This document shows, one piece after another, positions 1-13,400 of a stretch of DNA of 64,000 bases. Each line of letters begins with the position of its first letter. Position 1 is the first letter of the stretch. The stretch lies in assembly GCA_017506865.1 (NCBI GenBank), contig JAFCMP010000335.1:124001-188000 (forward strand). Direction: 5' to 3'. The position numbers and the translations under genes were made by a program. The DNA is from Tribonema minus. Lineage: Eukaryota > Sar > Xanthophyceae > Tribonematales > Tribonemataceae. The notes beneath the pieces were generated by a model. That model searched no databases, was not told the origin of the DNA, and saw only the letters and a program-made list of their open reading frames with translations.

Positions 1-33
1 GTCAATCTTGCCATGCTTAAAGTTGCCTGCAGT
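1..33 (-). pseudogene. Possible partial exon related to the b561 third helix
   Basis: Read on the minus strand, an acceptor-like tgcag is followed by codons for NFKHGKID. Sixteen bases (AAGCATGGCAAGATTG) are identical to the b561 exon at 14,013-13,873, which encodes TKHGKIG. The match stops at the window edge. It could be the end of a neighbouring paralogue or a decayed exon copy. Confidence 0.35.
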
Positions 34-753
34 CAGGCCCTGACCAATACTATGCTGGTGGCAAGTCCTTTGTGTAGCATCTTGTTGAATCTCTGAGCTT
101 GGCCTTTGTGGTGGCCGCAATTGTCATAGAGTCAATCAGCTGCTTTTCGTTTCGATTTGCTGGCTCCAAGAGCCTGAGGGTGCATCATGATGCACTTGCC
201 CAATACTTGGGGTAATCCTCAGGATGCCCAAGCATGTTGGCATGTACTTCTGAAGTATATACTGCCCTGGCCGCCATGCAACATAACTTGCGGTCTGTTC
301 ACAGTTGCAGGAGTTCTATTCGATGACCAGTCCTAGCACGCAAGCTCATGCCCGTTGCAAAGCTGGCAGGATACCAATGCGTAGCAGCGAAGGAAGCAGA
401 GGCGCTGGTCGTGTGTGCGAAAGAGGAGTGGTCATTCACAATCTGCACCAAGGTCATGGTGGCAAAATGATGGGCAGTGGCATCACCTTCCTCAAAAATT
501 TGACAGAACCTGCCAGGACTCGCAAAGAGATCTCGACCTAAAGCTCAGCCTTGTTGAACGCGCCTCTCTATCTGAAACCCTTGGTGACCAGTGACAGTGT
601 CAACATACAACACACAAATTGTCTTGTAGACGGAGTAAGTCCACCCGCCATCGTTCGCATGGGACGTATAAGCACCTTCCTGCATGCATGACATGTTGAG
701 CAAGCTCAGCCCACTTCGTGCGCACCACGCCTCTCGCCCAGCCCTGATGCACG
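34..753. other. 3' flank of the redox fusion gene, no feature recognised
   Basis: No convincing exon, repeat or RNA gene was found in these bases. They should include the 3' untranslated region of the fusion gene that ends at 754. Confidence 0.4.
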
Positions 754-3700
754 TCAATCCAGATAGAGGACCACCTCTGCAGGGACCCCCAGCGCCTTCA
801 GGTGAGCCTCAATGGTGTCCACGAACCCCGGCGGGCCGCTCACAATGATGCGCGTGTTGCTGCTGCGCTGCCCCCACGCTGACCGGTTCGTCGGCCCCAA
901 GTCTGCGGGCATGGCGACAATGGCACACGACTCGCCGCCGCTGCCGCTGCCGCCGCTGTGACCCACCGCAGCGAGGTGCGCCAGCAGCGGCGCCAGGTGC
1001 ATGTGCAGCGCGGCGACGTCTATGCTGCCGCTCACGAGCTCGTTGCGCCCGCCGCGCATGAAGCTGGTGGGCGCGCTGCGCAGCCGCGGCGGCGTCCGCA
1101 GCCCATGCGGCGGCGGACCCCGCTGCTGGCTCCGCGGCCTGAGCGGCGGCCGCTGCGGCGATGTCTCCGCCGAGGACGGCAGCGCGACGGGCAGATGGTT
1201 CATGGTGGCGAGATCCTGCAACGAGGTGTGGTGGTGGGGCAACCTCGTGCTGACTGCACCGCCTGGCCCAACGCCACCACGCCCAGCCCCTGCTGGGCCT
1301 GAAGCCCTCACCGGCTCCTCATAAGCCACCGGCGACTCTGTCACGGTGACCATCGAGCTGAGCTTAGTGGCCAGGGCCGCGCGGCGCGAACCGGCACGCG
1401 CAGAGGGTTCCACCGGCACAGCAGCCGGCAGCGGTGTCAGCGAAGCAGACCGTCCCTGCGTGCCGCCTGCGCGGGCGGCCGCGAACGACGGGTCGGGAGA
1501 GAGCGTGACGCGGATGGCGGGCGCCAGGGCGCTTGCGGCGGCGCCGCCCTGCCTAGAGTCCATCTGCACGGCGGTCGCCAGGAGCGCCTGGTGGAGGCTC
1601 GGGGCAAGGCTGGCGCTGGCGCCGGACGTGGCGAGGGCCTCGGTGTGCGCGCGGCGGCTGCGCATGGCCTCCTGCACGCGCTTGTACTCGGACTCGCCCA
1701 GGGTCGCCACAAACTCGAAGGCCTGCCACGCACCGCGCGCCAGCGCCCTGCTGTGCCGCCTCTTGGTAGCCTCCATGGCAGCGCTGGCGGTGGAGTCGGC
1801 CGCCGTCTCTGAGTCCTCGCCATCATCGTAGCTGCAGCCGTCAAAGGCAGGCGTGCCGAGAGAGTCTATCGCCGCCGCGGCGGACGGAACGCTGCTGACC
1901 GGGGCCATTGTGGCAGGCTGAGCGTTGCTGTGCTCCTCCGAGTCGGCAGGTGCCTCGATGTCACTGCTGCTCCGCGCCGCTGCTGCTTTTTTGGCGGCAG
2001 TGGCAGGGGCGTCGGCAGCGACGACTGCGTCCACGCTGCTGCCTGCGCCGCCACACCAGGCGGAGCACGCTGCCACCGCTGGGCCACAGGCGCTGTCGAC
2101 GGGGGCGCTGGCAAAGGTGTCACGGCCGCGCAGGTACTGATCAAAGGTAGCATGCTGGCGGCCGCCTGGGGACGTGATGCCCGTCTTGATCAGGGTCTTG
2201 TTGGCGTACTGCTGGTAGTAGAATTGGGGGCTGCGGCAGGAGTAGAGGAGGGTAGGCAGCAGTGCGAGCATCAAGCAAAGAGCACTGACTGAAAATTGAT
2301 TGAGCGGCAGGCGTATGGAGCGCTGCCCGCATGTGCACGGGTCGATCGCCAGTTGGCCGTGATCATGGTGGTGGTTGAAAATCATTGTCACAGTTGTGCC
2401 TTTTCACGCAATGTTGCAAGTGGAGCTGGAAGCTGCGCAGGCACCGGCAAGTAACCACTGTGGTGGTGGTGTAATGTGCTCAGCAAACAGAGTGAGTACG
2501 CGTACTGTCAGTATCTTGGTGGTCCGCATGGCATCATGGTTCGTGGAATTGGGACACGTTGAAGGGGATTGCAACGGCAAGGCCCGGGCAGACAAACTGC
2601 AGTAGAACATGCATTGTGACCACAGGAGGGCAAGAAGCGATGCATTGTGCTACTGAAATGTCCCATGCGCAAGTCTTTGCGGTTATGAGTCAGCTCATGC
2701 CGCGAATTGCGTGAATTTTGGCTGCATCAGATATCACCTGTATTTGTCAATGCGCCTGTGCTGCAGCATGACTTGTAAGAAGACTGCTTCCAGGATGGGC
2801 ATACTGTTGTCTGCTCCTGCTGACTCACGCAACCATTCACTGCTTCAAGAACTCATAGCTCAGCACAGCAGCACAACTTGCATTTTGCAGTTGCTTTGCA
2901 GGATTGTGGGCTTGAATTTCATTGCTGCCAACAAGTGTGAAATCTGGACACCAAACATTAAAGTGCAGGCCTGCACGAGCCAATGCTGGCCTGAGTAGGC
3001 GGTGCAGTTGAAGTGCCACAAATCTATTAAAGCAGGTGCGCTACCCTTACCCTTAGTTTTGGGCTGACTACCACAGCGCCTCGCCGCTGAAAAAACACCT
3101 ATCGACCGAAGTACGAGTTGTCACAGGCACCCCTATTCGTACCATCCGTGTGTGATTGCAATAGCAGCAGCGTGACTTACGCTGTGAGTGGGTTGGCGGC
3201 TGCCAGCGCGTCGGTGCTCCTAGCAAATGCATCAAGATCCTGCGCGCAGAACGTATCCAGATCGTCGTGTGTCTGCCACAGCAGCGTCATGGACCGCATT
3301 GCAGACCTCATTTCGTCCCTTGCTGCCTGAAGACCAGCAGTGAAAGAGCAGCAGAAGAGGCATGTCATTTGTCACAAACCTAGACTCATGCATTGCGCAG
3401 TTGAGCCGGCTGATGTCCTGCAGTGGTAGTAGGCAGCACGAGCTGTTTACCGAAAAGCTGTCCTGGACTCCGCGCGCACAGAAAGATTGCATGCCACCAA
3501 ATTGAATTGGGTGTTGCACACTTGACATGGCGCAGCAAGCCACATTTCAGAAAATCAGCCACTACGTCAGGACCGATGTGTCACATTTGACAACTCCATC
3601 CTCGCCACTGCACAATGTCATGCATTACTCTTAGCCCATACCAACTGTTGATTTTGATGTGGGCATCAGTCCAGAGCACCATGCTTTTCACCAGCTTGCC

Positions 3701-6700
3701 CCATCTAGGTACATCTCCTTGTTTAAATTATCGCACCAGTATCCACATCCTCATTTCCAAGCACTGCGGCTGCGTTGATCAAATGCTTCGCAGCTGTTCG
3801 CCCCTCAAACTTTTTATAGATTCAGCAATTCAGCTCTTATCATTCTTAAAATACCGTCCGACGAGTCATGCTGGTCAATCATCAGCACTTGCCTGCTCCA
3901 TTGCGGTTGTCGCGCGCGCGTTCATGGCCTGTCGTGCTGCCTTGCGTGCATCGTCCTCCTCCGGAGGTGCAGCCGCACGGCTGAAAAAGCTCTGGAAGCG
4001 ATCTGACATGCCGCTGCTGCTGACGCCGCCGCCGCTGCCAGCGCCCAAGCCAGTCTGAGAGGTGCTGCCGCTGTACTGCATGCTGCCTAAAGTGGACGCT
4101 GATGATCGATTGGTGCTGTCGACGAGTTCTTCGTTCTCCACGCGCGTGCGTCCCATCTCAAGGCTCTGCGCCGAGCCCTGGTTGCGGTAGGGAGGCAGTA
4201 GAGAGGCATTTGTCGGTTCAGTGAAGCTCTGAAACAGTGCACAATCAAACGGTGCAGTTCCTCACATAGCATATTTGTAAGGAGTCTGCCCTCAAGCAGT
4301 AAAGACACAAGTACAACAGAGGGTCCAATGCTGATAAGCATGTACACACTGCACCAGCAGCAGCAACATGATTAACAACCATGATGGCAGTTCAATTGGT
4401 CGTCTACACATACATACCACTTTCTACATGACAGCAACAAGGACAGAGCTCAGACACCGAATTCAAACAAGCACCACGGTTTCCAATCACTTCAACACTG
4501 CATGCTCTGCAGCAAGACGCACAATCAAGAAGGAAAAATGAGAAGATCAACGTCTTACCCCATTGGCCTCGTCGTCCATGGCATTGAGCCTGTTGATGTG
4601 GCAGCGGACCAGCTGAAGCATGGGTGTCACGCCCGTGCCGCCAGCTATCATGTACACGTGCGGTGGGCAGTTGCGAATCTGCGGTTCAGAGAGAACAGCG
4701 CGCAGTCAGCTTGGCAGTCATCGCAGCATGAACAGTTGGCGCTACAAGAGGGCTGTATCTTGTACAATATGCATGAAGTAGTTGGCTTCATAGATAGCAT
4801 AGCATATGTGCCTTGAGCGCCTTATGGCAGTTACTGTATTGAAAGTACCAAGCTGGCCAGGATGCGTGTCTACAGCCATACACAGAGCACCTAGGTATAG
4901 CTATAGCACGTGCGTGCAGTCAAATCCGCGTTTTTGCAGGCGAGCACAAGTGTTGCAAGGTGATGATGGTAGCCTGACAGGGCCAACTGCAAGCTAATGA
5001 AGCCTGCTTACGCAGCTTGCGTCGGCTTCTCCATCGCAGGATTTACGTTCATGCACAAAGTTTTACAACTCAGCGCAACACTGGTCAGATGTATGTGTGT
5101 GTACAGGCTGACATAAAGACTGTATAGCAGCTCATAGTTATACTAAAATCACAGCAACCAGCAGGACACCAATACAGCACACTAGTCTTGCTCAACAAGA
5201 TCCACACAACAGCACTGGGCAACCGTGAAGTGATGTACATGCACATGACTGACACACAAAGAAACCTGCAAAGCACAACGAACACCCTCCTGCTTGTTGT
5301 CACATGATGAAAACAACAAAAATGGCTTTCTTCAACATGACAACTGCTTACCGCTGGAGCTCCAGCACAAAATTCACAAGCCAAGGCCACAACCAAGTGT
5401 CACGCACTGCAGAATGTGCCCCTTCCAGCGAGGGCGGCAACGCATTCCTGGCAAAGCTGGTCAGACTGAGGCAAAGTCATGAAGCAACACGTTCCGCCTG
5501 GATCTCAGAAGGCCCCTGAACTCCGGATGCGCACTGTGTCGCCGAACTTCAAGTAGCCCAGCGACACCATTCATCTGCCGTGTTGTACTGTTGAATGCTC
5601 AGGTCAGTGATTCTAAAGTCAATGCTGAGCCGTTTCAGAAGCAAGCAAGCAAGCAAAAGCGTATGGGCAAGAACACGTCCAGAGCCATCACGCGCACTGA
5701 CCTCCTTGATCTCAAACGGGCCTTGGATGCGCACAGTGTCGCCAACTTTCAGGTGTGCCAGCGCCACAGACATCTGCCCTGACTCATACAGCCTGCGCGC
5801 AAGAGCATACGCACATCAAACTCAAGGCTAAGGCGACCTGCAAACAGTCGAGGTGATTTTGACAAAGGTTGCTTGTACAACACGGGGCTTATCTCAAGCC
5901 ATCCATTTTGGAGCTAATCTTGCTCGTCTTTCACAGCCACAGTTGAAATGGCTGTCCCGGCGCAACAAGCCAAGTACAGCACAAAAACTGTGGCCGTGAC
6001 GCTTGACAAATGACAGCACACTGTTGATGAGACCTGGGCAAGCACTGCCTGCCTGAGTTGTGTCGTTGTCTAGCACAGCAGACATGATGCAGACGACCTG
6101 AGGTAATGCAGTGCCTCACCTGATGTAGTACTCGAAGCCAAGGCGTCCGGAGGGCATGGTGTGCTGCACAACGGGCGTGTAGCTGCGCTGTATGACGCTC
6201 CCATGCGACACCACCCTGAACTTGTGGTAGAAGCCCACGTTAAGCGGCATCACCCTCACGCTGTCATCCTGCGCAGAAAGCAGTAATGAGGTGTCATTGT
6301 AGTGTTAGAGAAAACAGAAGAAGCTTGACGTGTTGGCACAAAGCAATTGTGTGTATTAGTGGCACTGTTGGGTCTGTGGGCTGCGTGCCAGCAAAGCAAT
6401 GACTCTGGTATGTGGGCCATATTTGATTGTCAAGCTCAGTCGCCCAAAGCATCATGAATCTTTCACCCACTGTGTTGTGGCCTTCAGAACTTGGGTCTTG
6501 AAGGCTCTCAAATGAGTTCGTCAGCGAAGCGGCTAGCGCTTACCATGGACATGTAATGTTTGTGCCCAACTGCTTGCACAGCTGAAAGGCAAATGAGCAA
6601 ACACAGCAAACACCATCAGCTTCCGCGTGTTGCAGATGCTATTGCAGCTACATTACCAACTCAGCGCACCGCTGACACTCATGCTGCACTCAAGGTCAAT

Positions 6701-7412
6701 GCTCAACGTCATGCAAGCAGCGGCGCCCGCAGCCACGCAAACACAGCAGTTATCCACGAGGGCTGCTAGGGCATTTATCCTGCTTTCCAGCCTTTGGCTG
6801 CCCAAATCTTGCATGGCCTTGCCTTGGGCTCGAAGATGAAGCTCAGGACGGGGATGCTGTTGCTGTTGATACTCAGCAGCCTCTTGCTCCTGCAGGTATA
6901 CAGGCAACAGCATTTGCATTGCAGCACATCTCAACGTCGAGCACTGTAGCCAGTGGCTGGCAAGAGTTCAGCAGATGTAGTGACGGTCAGATCACCGGAG
7001 CATGTCATCGACATCAGTGTCAGGCGACGCCAAGTCTGCCTCAAGAGTGCAGACATGATCTACTCCGCGCAGCAGGACATATTTGTGTGGGCAAGCGAGG
7101 GTACCTACTCTAACTGAAGACGGTCATTGTGTCTCCTGCGGCTTCTGCACTCTTACATGCCAGTGCTGCCGGTGTTGCTGCCGTGCAGCGATGCACGTTG
7201 CGGCATTCGCCGAGTGGCGATTTGCAAAACAACATCCTTGAGTGTGGCGTGCCATCACCCAGCTTCAAGCCCAATCTCAATTTCAAACAGCTCGAGCTCA
7301 CCTCAGGATAAACTTCAGGAACTGCTGCTCTCCGCCCATGGCCTTGCGCCTCAGGCTGCTGCTGCTGCCACCAACGCTGGCGTCTGGAGTCGCTGTTGCA
7401 GAGGGCAGTTTG
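754..7412 (-). CDS. Exons 23-30 of the fusion gene: cytochrome b5 reductase-type FAD/NAD(P) module with a giant insertion
   Basis: Exons 7,412-7,302; 6,889-6,823; 6,268-6,120; 5,792-5,702; 4,678-4,559; 4,228-3,893; 3,326-3,181; 2,230-754. The FAD lobe shows RSYTPV (flavin binding) and GQMS plus KVGDTVRIQGPF. The NAD(P) lobe begins with HVYMIAGGTGVTPM. The family would normally reach its CGPP motif within about 70 residues. Here roughly 600 residues of Ser/Ala/Pro-rich sequence come between, and the protein ends with IIVSGPPGFVDTIEAHLKAL and VVLYLD. Two introns use GC donors (gcaagg after 6,823, gcaagt after 3,893). The last exon is open for 492 codons to a TAG/TAA-type stop at 754, so the insertion is probably translated. 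Confidence 0.85.
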
Positions 7413-10400
7413 CTGCAGGCGCCGCATCACGGCAGTAGTGGCGCATCAGCCAGAGGCGAGCTACTGGTACTTTAAGTACGACTCCACGAGAACATGATTG
7501 AACGTCACAGTGTGAAACCTCTCCTGCGAGAGCGCTAGCTGAGGCCTGATGGTTGTCTGGACTGCTTCTAAAAAGTGGACTCAGTGGCGTGACAAGAAGG
7601 GCGGCGGCGGCTGCTTGGTCTTCACCAACTGGCGGCAACTGCTGGAGGCCGGTAGCATGGCCGCCTGACACATGCGGTCGGAGGCTTGTATCATCTTATG
7701 TGACAAATTCATGGACGTGGTGCGTAGAAACAAAATAATAGGTGGGCTGCTGGAATGGGGAGCAAGCAGCTGGGAAAACTATGCAACAGATTGAAATGCA
7801 CGTTGTGGTAAATATTGAAATGGCAACTGCAGATGGGCGCAGTGGGAATGCAAGGAGGTGCACCCAGTGTGCGCTAGGAGCCCGTTGCTACTGGTGCAAT
7901 GGGTAACCTGTACATGCTCCATATCAGTGAGATAGTGTTTCCAAAAATGAGTACTTGGCGTTGAATGTTATAGAGTCTGCATGCTTAAAGCACACACATC
8001 AATTGTTGTGTGCATGGTTGATATTGTCTTCAGTAGGGGTCAGACTCTTTTCTGGCGGACGGGCAAGGTTTCAAAGGTGAGGCTTAAAGCTCGGATGGTT
8101 GCTGCAGCCATCTATGCTGCAAGTTCATCACAGCTCACGTTACGTCAGTACGTATGGACTTGTATTTATGTTACGTCAGTACAGGTGAGAGAGATGCCTG
8201 CACTTAGGACGTTTGCATACAACGTCATGTGCAAGAACTCCTGAATACTAGAAGTTTGCAAAAGACGTATCTGATCATACCATTCAAGCAGTACAAGCAC
8301 AAGCGTACGCACTGGGGCATATCACTTTGCAACTTCTAGAAAACTCCATAGGCGCCTCAGGAGTAGAATCAGGATAACAGTCAGGTTTGATGATAGGGTT
8401 AGAGTCAGCACCTGCTGCCCAGCATAGCAGGCTGTAAGTCCAGCACCTCCTCGTGGACATCCACCTGTTTACAGCCACAGGCGCACATCGAGGGACAAAT
8501 TGAGAAATGACTCTGACTCAGAGATGCTGCAGAGTGCTGGTGTTAAGCCAGCAGGCCCTACTAGTAGTGTCCTCAATGGCGCCCTCATTACTGCATGCAT
8601 GACACAATAAAAGTTGCGTGGAATCATGTGATATGTCAACGGTCAGAGGAGCCTGAACAGCAGCAACAGCTGTGACTGTCACAGCCACGAGCACAATCGA
8701 AGTGTCTTGCAGTACAAGGAACTTGTCTGACTTCCAAGAGGCCTCTGGTGAGGAAAAGGGTCCTTACAACATGCAGGTGGCATGCTGCCTGCAACTAATG
8801 CATACGCGGTAGCAGGTTCAGCCACGACAGACCCAGATGTTTATACCTGCAAGTTTGACATGATGCGGACAGGGCTGCACACAACTTGAAGTTGTCATGG
8901 TTATGGTCACTTTACGCGCACTGGCACGCAAATTGCACAGCGCCCATCTTTCAAGATCAGCTATACTGTTGGTATAACCTCCTATTCTGGGCATCAATTG
9001 AGCATTTCTGTTGTCCTTCTGCTGCTGTTGGGAGGTAAAGGCTGGTGACAGCTCGGCGCGTCGGATTTTCGAACATGACCACCTAGTTGCAGCAGCTGCA
9101 TCAGGCGTTGTACTCACGTGGGCGATGATGTGCGCCTGTATGGCCATCCAAGCCTTGTCACTGTTGCAACGCAGCAGCAGCAAGCAGAGAGCAGAGCTGA
9201 AAATGAGTGAGTGATGTGTGGCAGCTCCATCAACTACACCTCTGAGTCAGCATCCCAACTCTTGCTCACTCGGCTCACTCGACAATTCGCTCATCTCCAT
9301 GAGATAGTCGTGCTGCTCCTCCGCTTGCCTGGCGCATCAACCGCAACCGCAACATTTGACGCACCACAGGACAAATAATTTCACAAATGTTGACAATGAA
9401 ACGCCCTGAAGCAGGCAGTCTGGCATGTGAGTGTGCGTCATGAGATTGTGAAGCTGCTGCATGCGTGGACGCAATATAGGTACTGCGGAGTACATCCCAT
9501 GCCGATGAAGGGTACACATGCATGTAGACGTACACTTGCGTCGAAGCGTATTGTGAGGTCTGCAGCGGGCACAAGCATGTGGTGTGTTTCCGGTAGACTG
9601 GCATGTGCTGTCACTCCCCGATGACACAGGTGTGCAGTAGTTTTCAGAACCACATCCTCTTCCGTACTCCACAACAAGACTCATAATGATACGAAATTAG
9701 TGCTCACCACTGTTAAACCATTTCAATGTGGTCAGCTAGCTGCTTGCCTGTCACCAGCACCCCAAGTACTGATGTTTGATGAGGTTGGTACGTGTGGAGT
9801 TTGATGATGCTACAGTGGCTGCAGTGACTTCTCCAAAAAATCGCAATCTTGAAAGTTTCTCCTGAGTACAGAACCGTTGGCGCTCGTGCGTTTAGTCGCT
9901 GAGGATCAATAAGACGCATCGATTGCACCCGCTCTCGCTTCTGCGGTCGCGTGTGCTGAGGCCCTAACTGATCTGGCGGGAAGGGGCCCGAGCAGTCGCT
10001 CCAAAGCAAACTTCGTCCCACGACGGTCCGCAAAATCATGGGCGGGTCTACAGAACCCTTTCGATGTGGCGATTATTCTCCAACTTTCAGATTGTGCCGA
10101 AACGGCTGTACTAAGGAGAACTTTCAAGACTTGCCGGCAAATAAAAACCCTATAGTTTAGCCCAAATTTGTAAGGGAACCTCTTCAAGCGTCCCTACAGC
10201 TATGTACGCATGTGCCCCACGTGCAATGAGGCAGTGATGCAATCAGCACTTGCGTCGGTGAGGTTGCCTTCTCAGACAATCACAGAGTCTATACGGATGC
10301 ATGTAGACATGTGTTACTGTTATGCTTGCCTGTGCTTGTGGCCGCCTTGCACAATGCCCTGCCCTACGCCCTCCAGGCCAGTGATCTCCTTCGTGATGTC

Positions 10401-13400
10401 GGTGCCGATGCTAGGCAATAAGGAGAGTACAATAATCAACTTAGCCAAAAAGTATGCGTGTTAATTGGAGGTTATCAGCACTGCTTCGATGATTTGAGTC
10501 AGCAATCCAGCCTTGCTGGCATTCATGAGGTTGACCTTACACTGACAAGGCACTCGCTGGGCACTGTCACTGCTGGCACGCATCTTTGCGTTTGCTGACA
10601 ACTCTGGACGCAGGCTAAACAGCATAGCTGTTTAGATGAACCCATGTCATTGAGTGCTTGGTTCAAAGTTTGTCGAGCATTTGTATTCAGCATGGACAGC
10701 ACATACATGAGGAGGTGAAATGACACAACATGCAAGTGTCAGGTGCAAGAACTGCACAAAGTGCTACTTTTCAGCGACTCAACGTGCACATCGCAGTTGA
10801 CAGAGAACTGTCGGGCCAGGCGTGCCAGCACTGCACCTTGCCGATGTTTGCCTGAGGGGCATCAGAGTCCGCCTCACCATTGAGGGCTGATCCTGTCCAT
10901 AACCTTGCGTTGCGTGGAGTTGCAGAGTCCACAACCGAAGAAGAAAAAAAAAACACCGTATGTGCTTCGAAGTACAGCATACTTTGTTGGCAAACACAGG
11001 GGTGCTCGCATGATAAATGCTGAGGAACCAACTTTTTGAACTGGTTCCGTGTTCATTTGAGCAGTGCCGACAATGCCCTGATCACCAGGACATTGAGTAT
11101 TACCTGTCCTTGAGCACTTTGGAGCCTCCAGGGTGCACCCTCATATAGTCAGCCACGTCCACCACAGCGTCGTTGACAATGACCCACTTTTCCCCCTGGG
11201 CATGAGGGCATGGCACAAGCGCGGTATGCATGAAGTCGAGGAGCAATAGCTCTGAGGTCTTGCAGTGAACAACCTGAGGTCACGCATACATGAGGATGCC
11301 AACCTTTGCAATCAGTCGGCCACGTCCACCGCCGCATCGTTGACAACGCCCCACTTTTGCCCTAGTCATGAGGGGCCGGCACAAGGGCGGCTTGAATTAT
11401 TCGCCATCGAGTCGTGTGTGAAGCAAATTTGCTGGGCTGTACCGATCCAGCATCAGCGTGTTCAAGCCATGCCGTGCGTGCAAGCCGCAAGGTGATAGTA
11501 ACTCGTGCCATCACGAGCCTGCAGCACGACACAAATGCACCTTCTGAAATCTTGGCAAATGCTTCACATGGCGCTCGTTGGAGTTGCGAACTGCTGAGTT
11601 TGCCTGTCTCGTTCGCCAGCAAATTAATGGTGGGAAGAACGTCACCCCTGCACAACTTCAGCGCCCCCTTGAAGTTCCAGCAGCAATGGGAGCACAATAC
11701 ATAAACGACTTGCCCAATTTATGTTGGTGGATGTACCTGCATCACGCCGTCATTGAACTGCTCCAGCGAGAACGACGGCAGCGTGAGCTTCTTGGTAATG
11801 GCATTGTTGAGCTGCCGGCGCCCCAGCTGCAGGTGTATCTCCGCAGTCACAAAGAGGATGATGTAGAGGAACAGCGCTATGGGCCCGATGTAATGCGTGA
11901 CCACCTCGAAGCCCGGCAGCTGTGGCGGGAATGACAGCAGGCAAGCGTACAGGGAATGTACCAGACATGAGAACACGGATGCGTAGCTGTGTAAGAAAGG
12001 CTGTTGCACTTGAGGCCCCAACATTCCGGGAACAGCAGGGGCGCTAAGGCTGTGTCACTGCCATGGCGCGCTTCTGGAAGCTTGCGCTACTGACTGTTCT
12101 ATGTTCATGGGTCATATGCAGCCAGGCAGCAGTACAGATGTCCATTCCCCGCCTAAAACAAGTGCTTTACCCTTTTCGAGAAGCATCCAACTTGATTTCA
12201 AAGTGCTAAGCACTTCTGCAACCCGCGCCGGCGCACACCACGGGCATGCTGTGGCCCATCTAAAAGCATTGTGCAAAATGGGGGCCCCAGCAAGCTAGGC
12301 TGGAGCAGGTACATATCCTGGTTGAGGTATTTGGGTTGCACTCATCCCTGTCACAGATCGCAGAGACTTGCGCATGCATTCATAGATTGCAAGTAAGCGC
12401 AACACAACAGGGTTTTTGAGGGATGCACTCACCGCAAGGTTGAGCGAGTCGCTGCCGTTATCTGCGAGGCCCTGCGTCAATGCACAAGGACAACAGCAAA
12501 ATCAAGGTTGGAATTCGGGTTGACACGTGATGATTCCAAACCTTGCATGATCAGAAAAGGCGTGCAAGATGCTCCTGACGCAATCCCCACAATGATTCCC
12601 ATACGTACGCCAATACCCACCCTGGTGGTCGGCTAACGGGATCGCCGCCTCTGCTCGCGAGAAGAATTGGACGCCTGTCGCTACGCAAGGACAACGGTTT
12701 GTGCGCTGTCAGACTGCTGTGCAACAACATCACCCTGACTGTAACTGCACTTATGCGCCCTTCCACACAATTGTTAAGCTATGCCCACGCCTCTACTGAG
12801 AGCACCGTGCCGCGACAAGCAGCAGCTGAAGCCTTTGAAAGGCTTCAGTGAGTCGAATGATGCATGTCCGACACATCAGAACTCACCTGCACCGGAAACA
12901 ACCACTTGCTTTGGTAGCCACCCTTCTTGCCAGTAATGGCCATCAGACCCATGCAGCAGTTGAACAGGCCCAGCACCACCATTGCACGCCCCAACCAGCG
13001 GTGCAGGTACTTGTTGATCTGACAAATGCGTGCACACAGGGCAATGAATGATGTTTTAGTTTGTTGGCTTATTGTTTGTTCTCGCATATATCTTGCTGAC
13101 GCTCGACATTTACAAGTATGAGACGCATTGACAAAAGTGCGTTTGCCCGTCCAACATGAGGCTGCGCGTCCTGCCGCACTCGCACGCGCCACTGCTGTTA
13201 CAGCAACGGCCAACTTGAAGGAATTCAATCTAGATGCGCTGAGCACTGTGCGCATCCGCCATGACGTCAAACATCATTTGTTGTCAGGTCAGCTCGCGTT
13301 GTTGTCACTCTACAAGTGCTTTTGAGGCTTCACTGTATTATCTATCATTGAGCCCATTGGGCGAGCTCTTTTACGTGGTTCCGAGCCCATACACGATGAT

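Noticed and set aside
958-2292. Several plus-strand open frames of 70-160 codons
   Set aside because: They lie opposite the GC-rich last exon of the fusion gene and show only shadow composition.
10780-10856. Possible second cytochrome b5 half with KHRQGAVLARLARQF
   Set aside because: The phase does not fit the HPGG exon. The exon at 10,410-10,330 joins in phase on both sides and gives GTDIT...HKHS.
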